Source: JACQFZ01 sp036381895 (GTDB lineage: Bacteria > Pseudomonadota > Gammaproteobacteria > Acidiferrobacterales > Sulfurifustaceae). From it: DNA of 30,496 nucleotides. Positions within the stretch are counted from its first letter, which is position 1; each line of letters begins with the position of its first letter. Below the pieces are notes generated by a model. It searched no databases, was not told the DNA's origin, and saw only the letters and a program-made list of their open reading frames with translations. The stretch lies in assembly GCA_036381895.1 (NCBI GenBank), contig DASVBY010000040.1:1-30496 (forward strand). Reading direction: 5' to 3'. The translations under genes were made by a program, and so were the position numbers. Shown here one piece after another: positions 24,981-30,496 of this stretch.

Positions 24981-25003
24981 GCCCGCACGCTTCCTTCGTC
25001 CGG

Positions 25004-25034
25004 GGCCCGCCGAGCCGTGCCGGCGCGCCGGGCC
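25004..25034. terminator. GC-rich stem-loop between convergent cupredoxin and oxyR genes
   Basis: GGCCCG (25004-25009) pairs with CGGGCC (25029-25034), and a perfect 12-base palindrome CCGGCGCGCCGG (25020-25031) lies inside the same stretch. No T-run follows on either strand, so it is at best a weak terminator. Confidence 0.25.
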
Positions 25035-25088
25035 GGAGGCGAGGCGCCGCGCTCCGTGCGCGGGCCGGATTCGGGTCGGGTCGTCGGG

Positions 25089-26030
25089 CTAGCCCGCGGG
25101 GAGCAGGCGCGCTTCCTCGATCGGCGCGCGCGGCAGGTGCCGGCGGATGAAGTCCGCGAGCAGCTCGGCATCGCGCTGGCGCGCGTAGCGCTCGCGGAAT
25201 ACCAGCACGATGGTCCTCCCGGCTCTCTTTCCCTCGAGCGGGCGGTAGTTGATCAGGCCGCGCAGGCGCCGATCCTCGGTCGCGGCGAGCGCCGGCATGA
25301 GCGTGTAGCCCGCGCCCGAGGCGACGAGGTGGCGCAGCGTCTCGAGGCTCGTCACGTGCATCTCCTTCGCCTGGCCGCGCCGGTGCGGCGGGCAGAGCGC
25401 GATCGTCTGATCGCGCAGGCAGTGGCCGTCCTCGAGCAGCACCATCTCCGAGGTCTTGAGATCGCTGACCCGCAGCGGCTGCTTGCGCTCGAGCGGATGG
25501 TCCTTGGGCACGGTCAGCAGGAACGGCTCGACGAACAGCGGAATCACGCGCAGCCCCGTCTCCTCGAACGTCCGCGCCGCGAGCACCGCGTCGAGCTCGC
25601 CCGCGCGCAGCTCCTCGAGCAGGTTCTCGGTCAGCCCTTCCTTGAGGCGCAGCTCGAGCTTCGGGAACGCCTTGCGCAGCGGCGCGAGCAGGTGCGGGAT
25701 GAGATAGGGTCCGAGGGTCGCGATGGCGCCGAGCCGGAACGGGCCGGCGAGCGGCTCGCGGGTCGATCGCGCCGCGTCCAGGATCTTCTCGGCTTCCTCG
25801 AGCACCACGCGCGCCTGCTGCACTACCGCCTGGCCGACGTCCGTCACGCGCACCCGCCGCGCGCTGCGCTCGAACAGGGTGACGCCGAGGTAATCCTCGA
25901 TCTTCTTGATCTGCGCGCTCAGGGCCGGCTGGGTCACGTGGCAGGCGGCGGCCGCGCGGCCGAAATGACCGTGTTCGGCGACGGCGACCACGTACTGCAG
26001 GTCGCGCAGGGTGAGGCCGGCGATATTCAT
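25089..26030 (-). CDS. oxyR: OxyR, LysR-type peroxide-responsive regulator
   Basis: The 313-residue protein has an N-terminal winged helix-turn-helix (LTLRDLQYVVAVAEHGHFGRAAAACHVTQPALSAQIKKIE, about 6-45) and a two-lobed sensor domain. The redox cysteines are Cys204 and Cys213 in GHCLRDQTIALC, nine residues apart as in E. coli OxyR (Cys199/Cys208), with the conserved TSLETLRHLVASG downstream. These residues support OxyR over other LysR proteins. The ATG at 26030 lies inside the OxyR site shared with ahpC, which points to autoregulation. A TATAAA-like minus-10 is visible on the minus strand at 26053-26048. The C-terminal ~20 residues are Arg/Pro-rich. Confidence 0.95.
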   Translation of the reverse strand: MNIAGLTLRDLQYVVAVAEHGHFGRAAAACHVTQPALSAQIKKIEDYLGVTLFERSARRVRVTDVGQAVVQQARVVLEEAEKILDAARSTREPLAGPFRLGAIATLGPYLIPHLLAPLRKAFPKLELRLKEGLTENLLEELRAGELDAVLAARTFEETGLRVIPLFVEPFLLTVPKDHPLERKQPLRVSDLKTSEMVLLEDGHCLRDQTIALCPPHRRGQAKEMHVTSLETLRHLVASGAGYTLMPALAATEDRRLRGLINYRPLEGKRAGRTIVLVFRERYARQRDAELLADFIRRHLPRAPIEEARLLPAG

Positions 26031-26065
26031 AGGCGTTGCTTATCGATTTTATAGGTTTAATCAGT
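26029..26065. promoter_or_regulatory. OxyR binding site between oxyR and ahpC
   Basis: Four tetranucleotides at exact 7-base spacing, ATAG-N7-TTAT-N7-ATAG-N7-CAGT, match the known OxyR pattern ATAG-N7-CTAT-N7-ATAG-N7-CTAT in 13 of 16 positions. The left end covers the oxyR start codon; the right end abuts TTGGAT, a possible ahpC minus-35. Confidence 0.8.
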
Positions 26066-26158
26066 TGGATTAAAAGCCGCCGGCGCGCGAGGATGGCACC
26101 CGACCCGCGCATTTTCCGGCGCGGCAACCCGCAATACAGCACCAGGAGAAACAGGATT

Positions 26159-26707
26159 ATGGGACTTAGAGTGAGCGTAGGCGACAAGTTTCCGGAGTTC
26201 GCGGTGCCGGCCGTGGTGTCGATCGAGAAGGGCAAGGAGTTCGCGACGATCGGCTCCAAGGACCTGAAGGGCAAGTGGGCGGTGGTGTTCTTCTGGCCCA
26301 TGGACTTCACGTTCGTCTGCCCGACCGAGATCGCCGAGTTCAACAAGGAGCTCGACGCGTTCCGCGAGCGCGGCGCCGAAGTCTACGGCGTCAGCACCGA
26401 CACGCAGTACGTGCACCTCGCGTGGCGCCAGCAGCACCCGGACCTCAGGAACCTCCGGTACCCGATGCTCGCCGACAACAAGAAGGAGCTGAGCGAGGCG
26501 CTCGGCGTGCTGCATCCCGAGGAGAAGGTGGCGCTGCGTGCGACCTATATCGTCGATCCCGACGGCGTGGTGCGCTGGGTGAGCGTCTACGACCTCAACG
26601 TCGGACGCAACGTGAAGGAGGTCATTCGTACGCTCGATGCACTGCAGACCGACGAGCTTTGCCCGTGCAATTGGGAGCGCGGCAAGGACACGCTCAAGGT
26701 CGCCTGA
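26159..26707 (+). CDS. ahpC: AhpC-type peroxiredoxin
   Basis: The 182-residue two-cysteine peroxiredoxin reduces hydrogen peroxide and organic peroxides. The peroxidatic Cys54 is in FTFVCPTEI; the C-terminal ELCPCNW supplies Cys168 and Cys170, giving three cysteines in the arrangement known from mycobacterial AhpC, the type reduced by AhpD. The thioredoxin fold is complete (VGDKFPEF, VVFFWPMDF, YIVDPDGVVRW). The ATG at 26159 has AGGAG about 10 bases upstream. The gene is divergent from oxyR across an OxyR site and is followed by ahpD and dps, forming a peroxide-defence operon. No AhpF reductase is present. Confidence 0.95.
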   Translation: MGLRVSVGDKFPEFAVPAVVSIEKGKEFATIGSKDLKGKWAVVFFWPMDFTFVCPTEIAEFNKELDAFRERGAEVYGVSTDTQYVHLAWRQQHPDLRNLRYPMLADNKKELSEALGVLHPEEKVALRATYIVDPDGVVRWVSVYDLNVGRNVKEVIRTLDALQTDELCPCNWERGKDTLKVA

Positions 26708-26771
26708 CGGCCCGGCGCGCGCACGCCCCGCGGCGGGCGCGCTGCCCCATCCATTTCCGGAGGAGAAACGC

Positions 26772-27317
26772 ATGAATGCCGTAATTGAGAGCCGAAGTAT
26801 CGAAACCGCCCTGCCGGCGCAGGCGAGCACGATCGCGCGCGACCTGCGCCTGAACCTCAAGCGCATCCTCGAGGCCGGTGCGCTCGAGCGCACCGAGGCG
26901 TTCGCCGCGCTGCTCGCGGTGGCGACGGCCGTCGGCGACGAGCGCTTGGGCGCGTACGCGCGCGCCGAGCTCGAAGCCGCCGGTTTTTCGCCCGAGGAGA
27001 TCGCCGAGGCGGCGGAGAGCGCCGCGATCATGGGGATGCTCAACGTGTACTACCGCTTCCGCCACATGCTGGGGAACGAAGAGGAGTACCGCACGGCGGG
27101 CCTGCGCATGACGGCGCTCGCGCGCCCCGTGCTCGGCAAGGAGCGCTTCGAGATGCTGGCGTTCGCCGTCTCGGTGCTGAACGGCTGCGAGTCGTGCATT
27201 CGCTCGCACGAGAAGGTGCTGCGCGATGCGGGGGTTTCGGTCGACAAGGTGCACGACCTGGCCCGATTGGCCGCAGTAGTGAAGGGATTGAATACGCTTT
27301 CGCGCATCCCTAATTAA
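26772..27317 (+). CDS. ahpD: AhpD-like alkylhydroperoxidase (carboxymuconolactone decarboxylase fold)
   Basis: The 181-residue protein carries the AhpD catalytic set: Glu127 in FEMLAFAV, Cys139-Glu-Ser-Cys142 and His146 in NGCESCIRSHE. The spacings (12, 3 and 4 residues) equal those of Mycobacterium tuberculosis AhpD (Glu118, Cys130, Cys133, His137). In that system AhpD passes electrons from lipoylated dehydrogenase subunits to AhpC; the same role is inferred here from the adjacent three-Cys ahpC. The ATG has GGAGGAG 6-7 bases upstream. It lies 64 bases after ahpC and 46 before dps. Confidence 0.93.
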   Translation: MNAVIESRSIETALPAQASTIARDLRLNLKRILEAGALERTEAFAALLAVATAVGDERLGAYARAELEAAGFSPEEIAEAAESAAIMGMLNVYYRFRHMLGNEEEYRTAGLRMTALARPVLGKERFEMLAFAVSVLNGCESCIRSHEKVLRDAGVSVDKVHDLARLAAVVKGLNTLSRIPN

Positions 27318-27351
27318 CGAGAACTTTCAACTTCCGAGAACTTTCAACTTC
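27318..27351. repeat. Perfect tandem 17-bp direct repeat between ahpD and dps
   Basis: CGAGAACTTTCAACTTC occurs twice with no gap (27318-27334 and 27335-27351), starting at the base after the ahpD stop codon and ending just before the dps ribosome binding site AAGGAGG. It is AT-richer than its surroundings. Confidence 0.95.
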
Positions 27352-27363
27352 AAGGAGGCAGTC

Positions 27364-27873
27364 ATGGCGGCGAACATCGGAGTTACGCAGAAGGAACGCG
27401 AAATCGGCGTGAATATCGGCATCAACGAGCAGGATCGCAAGGAAATCGCCGAGGGGCTGTCTCGCCTGCTCGCGGACACGTACACACTGTACTTGAAGAC
27501 CCACAACTTCCACTGGAACGTGACCGGGACGCTGTTCGAGACGCTGCACAACATGTTCGAGGAGCAGTACAAGGCGCTCGCGGAAGCCGTCGATGCGATC
27601 GCCGAGCGCATCCGCGCGCTCGGGTTCCCGGCCCCCGGAACCTACGCGGAGTTCGGCAAGCTCGCGTCGATCAAGGAGGAGCCCGGGGTGCCGGCGGCCG
27701 AGGAGATGATCCGGCGGCTGCTCGAAGGCCACGAGGCGGTGGCGCGGACGGCGCGCTCGCTGCTCCCGGCCGTCAGCCGGGCGCACGACGAGCCGACGCT
27801 CAATCTCGTGTCCGATCGCATGCAGGCGCACGAGAAGACGGCCTGGATGCTGCGCAGCATGCTCGTCCACTGA
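27364..27873 (+). CDS. dps: Dps family iron-storage/DNA-protection protein
   Basis: The 169-residue four-helix ferritin-like protein should form a 12-subunit shell that oxidises Fe(II) with peroxide. Ferroxidase residues align with E. coli Dps at its spacing: His50 in FHWN, His62 in LHNMFEEQ, Glu66, Asp77 and Glu81 (VDAIAERIRALG). A 20-residue N-terminal extension lacks the Lys-rich pattern of DNA-binding Dps tails, so DNA binding is uncertain. AAGGAGG precedes the ATG. Last gene of the ahpC-ahpD-dps cluster, closed by a strong terminator. Confidence 0.93.
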   Translation: MAANIGVTQKEREIGVNIGINEQDRKEIAEGLSRLLADTYTLYLKTHNFHWNVTGTLFETLHNMFEEQYKALAEAVDAIAERIRALGFPAPGTYAEFGKLASIKEEPGVPAAEEMIRRLLEGHEAVARTARSLLPAVSRAHDEPTLNLVSDRMQAHEKTAWMLRSMLVH

Positions 27874-27896
27874 ATCGGCCGTTCGGCCGTTACGGG

Positions 27897-27922
27897 AAAG
27901 GCCGCCCTCGGGCGGCCTTTTT
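27897..27922 (+). terminator. Intrinsic terminator after dps
   Basis: A ten-pair stem (AAAGGCCGCC with GGCGGCCTTT, loop CTCG) runs into five T residues. The same hairpin, read on the minus strand, is followed by TTTCCC and may also end the convergent CopD-like transcript. Confidence 0.9.
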
Positions 27923-27939
27923 CGTCCGGTCGCCGTCCG

Positions 27940-28419
27940 CTACGACGGCGAGAAGAAGAATTCGCCGAGATACCGGCCGCCGGTCGCGACGATTACGGTG
28001 GCGAGCCCGAGGATCAGATTGAACCCGATCAGGCGGCGGATCCGGCCGAGGTGCTGCGCCGCGGCGCTCCAGTCGGCCGCGTGCACCGCCTGGCGCAGAC
28101 GCCGATAGGGCGCGAAGTACACGTACAGGAACACGAGGATCATGATCCAGCCCGTGAGCTGCATCAGGTGCACGTGGGCGCCCGCGTTCGCGAAACCCTC
28201 GAAGACGTACACGATCAACCAGTAGCCGGTCAGCGGCAGCAGCACGACCGCCGCCCAGACCCACGGGAAGAAGCGCGCGAAGGTCTGTGCCCAGAGCGGC
28301 AGGCGCAGCGGCGGCTCGAGCAGGCTCGCGGCCACCGGCCGCAGCGCCATGTAGGCGAAGAACATGCCGCCGACCCAGACGACCGCCGCGAGGATGTGCA
28401 AGGTGATGGCAACAGCCAT
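27940..28419 (-). CDS. CopD-family four-helix membrane protein
   Basis: This 159-residue protein has four predicted helices (about 2-24, 52-72, 86-104 and 128-147). The first helix carries His8 in LHILAAVVWVGGMFFAYMALRP, the pattern of the CopD/PF05425-like family, and further histidines (82, 84) precede helix three. Family members are linked to copper uptake or heme-like cofactors, but most are uncharacterised. The ATG at 28419 is chosen because GGAG lies 9 bases upstream and the hydrophobic first helix starts there; an open frame extends upstream without family similarity. It lies 74 bases downstream of the kinase-like gene on the same strand. Confidence 0.8.
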   Translation of the reverse strand: MAVAITLHILAAVVWVGGMFFAYMALRPVAASLLEPPLRLPLWAQTFARFFPWVWAAVVLLPLTGYWLIVYVFEGFANAGAHVHLMQLTGWIMILVFLYVYFAPYRRLRQAVHAADWSAAAQHLGRIRRLIGFNLILGLATVIVATGGRYLGEFFFSPS

Positions 28420-28493
28420 GCAAGGTTCTCCGTGTGCGCGTCGTGCGTCGTTGGTTCCAAGAGCCCGGGCGTACGCCTGCGTCCCGTCCCGAG

Positions 28494-29183
28494 TCAGCTC
28501 CCGGCGACCCGGCGCTTCACGCCAAGATAAGCCCGTTTGATGGCGCGCGCGAGCCGCTCGGTCGCGGTCCGCCGGTAGTAGCGCCGGTCCTCCGGCGTCA
28601 TGTCCTCGAACCGGCCGTCGTACTTGAGCTTCGCCCACGCGTTGTAGTCGAAGCGCTGCGCCAGGCGATACAGCCAGTGGTTGAGCGGCGCGAAGCCCGG
28701 CTTGCGCACGACGGCGGCGCCGAAGTCGATCAGGCACGGAAACCGTCCGTCGACCACGAGCAGATTGTCGCGCCGCTTGAGGTCGGCGTGCGCCACGCCG
28801 CGCCGGTGGAGCTCCTGGATGTGCGCGAGCAGCGTGTCGTAATAGGTCGCGGGATCCGCCGGCCGGACGCGGCGCAGCGGTTCGGCGGCGACGTAGTCGA
28901 GCACCAGGTAGCGCCCGCACAGCAGCCCGTGGCAGCGCGGGCTGCCCGCGAACCCGGCGAGCCGCACGTAAACCGCGTGCTCGCGCCGCAGCATCCAGCG
29001 CCGCGCCCAGCCGCGCAAGCCGCGGCCCCAGGCGACCTTGACGATCAGGCGGCGCGGGCCGGCTTCATAGAGGTACACCGCGCCCTGATAACCGCGCGCG
29101 TGGGCGGCGGCGCCCGACTGCATGCGCTGCTCAATCCACTCGATCAGTGCGCGCTCGGTGGCGGGATCGAGCGAGGACGTCAT
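28494..29183 (-). CDS. WaaP/InaA-type lipopolysaccharide kinase family protein
   Basis: The 229-residue product has a compact protein-kinase-like fold: a likely ATP-binding Lys49 in LIVKVAWGR, the hinge-like LVLDYV (93-98), the catalytic loop HADLKRRDNLLV with Asp134, and the metal-binding IDFG with Asp153. This pattern is that of Kdo/heptose kinases (KdkA, WaaP, InaA) that phosphorylate inner-core lipopolysaccharide. The exact acceptor is not determinable. The ATG at 29183 follows the methyltransferase-like gene by 11 bases, so the two are very likely co-transcribed; no strong ribosome binding site is seen. Confidence 0.85.
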   Translation of the reverse strand: MTSSLDPATERALIEWIEQRMQSGAAAHARGYQGAVYLYEAGPRRLIVKVAWGRGLRGWARRWMLRREHAVYVRLAGFAGSPRCHGLLCGRYLVLDYVAAEPLRRVRPADPATYYDTLLAHIQELHRRGVAHADLKRRDNLLVVDGRFPCLIDFGAAVVRKPGFAPLNHWLYRLAQRFDYNAWAKLKYDGRFEDMTPEDRRYYRRTATERLARAIKRAYLGVKRRVAGS

Positions 29184-29194
29184 CGAAGGGGGCG

Positions 29195-29821
29195 CTACGG
29201 CAGGCGGCCGTACAGGATATATAGGAAGAGCAGCAGCAGCGCCGCGATGATCGGCTCCCCGTTTTGCTTCAGGCTCTGGGCGAACGACCATTCGCCCTTC
29301 GCCCCGGAACGGTAGGGCCGGAGCCGCGGAATCAGCGCCCGGGTCTCGCGCGCCCACGGCTCCCACTGGCCGGGGAAGCGCTTCGCGAGCTCCCGGTCCT
29401 CGTGCGCGATGGTCTGCGGGTAATAGAAGAAGGCGAGCGCGAGCCAGGCGATGAAGCTCCACCAGAGCCCCGACGCGAGGCAGAAGCCGAACGTGATCAG
29501 GTGATTGCCGACATAGAGCGGATGGCGCACGTAGGCATAGGGCCCGGTGGTCGCGAGCACCTTGTCCTTCTTCACGTGCCCGGATGCCCACAGGCGCACC
29601 AGGATCCCGAGCACCGCGGCCGCGAGGCCCGCGTAGTACATCCCGGGCACGGTCGGCTGCCCGATGATCGTGAGCAGCACGAGGAAGGCGATGCCGACGA
29701 ACTGCCGCGACCGATGACGGGCGTACTTGAGATCGTGGATGAAGCGCTTGAGGCCGATGCGCTCGGCAAAGGTCTGCTGTTCCGCCTGCATGATGTAAGG
29801 GTCTGCCGTGGGAGGCGGCAT
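29195..29821 (-). CDS. Isoprenylcysteine carboxyl methyltransferase-like membrane protein
   Basis: The 208-residue protein has four to five hydrophobic helices (about 42-60, 62-80, 108-134 and 190-205) and the SAM-binding signature GPYAYVRHPLYVGN (93-106) with a downstream HEDRELAKRFPGQWEPW (140-156). This is the ICMT/PEMT-like membrane methyltransferase family; bacterial members methylate mostly unknown small or lipid substrates. An alternative ATG at 29791 would remove ten residues, and neither start has a clear ribosome binding site. It is first of the likely methyltransferase-kinase operon, suggesting a lipid or envelope role by context. Confidence 0.82.
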   Translation of the reverse strand: MPPPTADPYIMQAEQQTFAERIGLKRFIHDLKYARHRSRQFVGIAFLVLLTIIGQPTVPGMYYAGLAAAVLGILVRLWASGHVKKDKVLATTGPYAYVRHPLYVGNHLITFGFCLASGLWWSFIAWLALAFFYYPQTIAHEDRELAKRFPGQWEPWARETRALIPRLRPYRSGAKGEWSFAQSLKQNGEPIIAALLLLFLYILYGRLP

Positions 29822-29883
29822 ATTAGCACACGGAAATTGCGGGGCGCGCCACAGTGCGGCGCCGCGCCGGCGCAGGGTCCCGG

Positions 29884-30496
29884 TCAGGCGAACGGCTCGA
29901 AGCGGCCCGCCGGAGCCGAGCGGCGCGCGCGATATGCCGCGAGCCAGTATGCGGCGAAGAGCGTCTTGAGATCCGTGATCGCGCCGCGGCGCGCGCGGTC
30001 GACGAACTCCTCTGCGGGCAGGACGACGGTGAGGATGTCTTCGCCTTCGTGCGGATTGCCGTGCACGCCGCCGGCGCGGCTCGCGTCGACCGTGCCGGCC
30101 ACGAGCGCGATCCGTTCGGACGTTCCGCCCGGGCTCACGTAGGCCCCGGGATGCACGACGAAAGGCTGGCGCAGATCGAGTCCGGTCTCCTCCTTCACCT
30201 CGCGAATCGCCGCCTCGACCGGCGACTCGCCGTCGCCGATCCCGCCCGCGACCAGCGCTTCCGCGTACGGATAGTCGCCTGCCGCGAGCTCGCCGGCGCG
30301 CAGCTCGTTCACGAGCACGACTTCGTCGCGCGCGGGATCGTACGCGAGCACGGCCACGGCATGACCGCGCTCCATGACCTCGAGCGTCAGGGTCGCGAAG
30401 CCGCCGCCGTGCTTCTCGGCCTCGATCTCGTAGCGCTTCACCTTCAGGAAGCCTTCGTAGAGCGGCGTCACCCGCTTGACCGATGCTCTGAGTCGA
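29884..30496 (-). CDS. nudF: NudF-like ADP-ribose pyrophosphatase, Nudix hydrolase (5' truncated by window edge)
   Basis: The Nudix box GX5EX7REUXEEXGU is seen as GIGDGESPVEAAIREVKEETGL (30181-30246 on the minus strand), preceded by the usual AEALVAGG and followed by SPGGTSERIALVAGTVDAS, which is characteristic of NudF/TrgB ADP-ribose pyrophosphatases that split ADP-ribose to AMP and ribose 5-phosphate. A GTG at 30471 could be read as start, but the frame stays open to the window edge and the upstream residues (SVKRVTPLYEGFLKV) fit the N-terminal strand of NudF (E. coli: ARETLYRGFF), so the real start probably lies outside the window. Confidence 0.88.
   Translation of the reverse strand, partial: RLRASVKRVTPLYEGFLKVKRYEIEAEKHGGGFATLTLEVMERGHAVAVLAYDPARDEVVLVNELRAGELAAGDYPYAEALVAGGIGDGESPVEAAIREVKEETGLDLRQPFVVHPGAYVSPGGTSERIALVAGTVDASRAGGVHGNPHEGEDILTVVLPAEEFVDRARRGAITDLKTLFAAYWLAAYRARRSAPAGRFEPFA

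Noticed and set aside
30469..30471. GTG at 30471 as the start of the Nudix gene
   Set aside because: The frame remains open to the window edge and the preceding residues fit the N-terminus of NudF, so the gene is better treated as truncated.
1..30496. CRISPR array, tRNA/rRNA genes, insertion sequences, prophage or plasmid origin
   Set aside because: I found no regularly spaced repeats, cloverleaf or rRNA-like conserved stretches, transposase, integrase or phage genes on reading both strands.

Overview
The window is about 30.5 kb of visibly GC-rich DNA (I judge roughly two-thirds G+C or more, not counted) from a proteobacterium, most likely a high-GC beta- or gammaproteobacterium. The protein families point that way: CueR/CopA copper control, OxyR, a 4Fe-4S APS-type CysH, WaaP/InaA-type lipopolysaccharide kinase, NudF, and a Hyf-like membrane complex of a kind found in chemolithotrophic proteobacteria. 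The assignment is inference. I see no tRNA, rRNA, CRISPR array, insertion sequence or prophage gene. Coding density is high.

Layout, left to right. 1-290: the 3' end of a SugE/Gdx-type small multidrug resistance transporter. 291-837: non-coding except for a frameshifted AraC-like helix-turn-helix remnant. 838-4368: fused indolepyruvate ferredoxin oxidoreductase. 4553-5578 (minus): class I fructose-bisphosphate aldolase. 5789-7319: class II aldolase/adducin-like protein and a glutathione S-transferase. 7414-8175 (minus): SDR oxidoreductase. 8309-9088 (minus): APS reductase CysH. 9184-16542 (minus): a six-gene operon, hyfB-hyfC-hyfE-hyfF-hyfG-hyfI-like, for a complex I-related membrane assembly. 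16903-17790: purC. 17899-18476: cytochrome c lipoprotein plus a 27-residue membrane peptide. 18598-21519: phosphoketolase and a Spy/CpxP-like periplasmic protein. 21538-24980: a copper operon (MerR-type promoter, cueR, CopZ-like chaperone, copA, membrane-anchored cupredoxin). 25089-26030 (minus): oxyR, divergent from ahpC-ahpD-dps (26159-27873), with a well-spaced OxyR site between them. 27940-29821 (minus): CopD-like membrane protein, LPS kinase-like protein and isoprenylcysteine methyltransferase-like protein. 29884-30496 (minus): NudF-like Nudix hydrolase, cut by the window edge.

Three modules stand out. The Hyf-like operon keeps the quinone/proton-channel subunits with their conserved Lys/Glu residues, but its large subunit has lost both CxxC nickel-ligand motifs and the operon has no ferredoxin-like subunits. 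It therefore resembles an Ehr (energy-converting hydrogenase-related) complex whose electron donor and reaction are unknown. The copper module is a compact, translationally coupled detoxification operon. The peroxide module couples a three-cysteine AhpC, an AhpD with a complete catalytic set, and Dps under OxyR.

The central metabolic genes (aldolase, phosphoketolase, IOR, purC, cysH) are scattered single transcription units, not one pathway operon.
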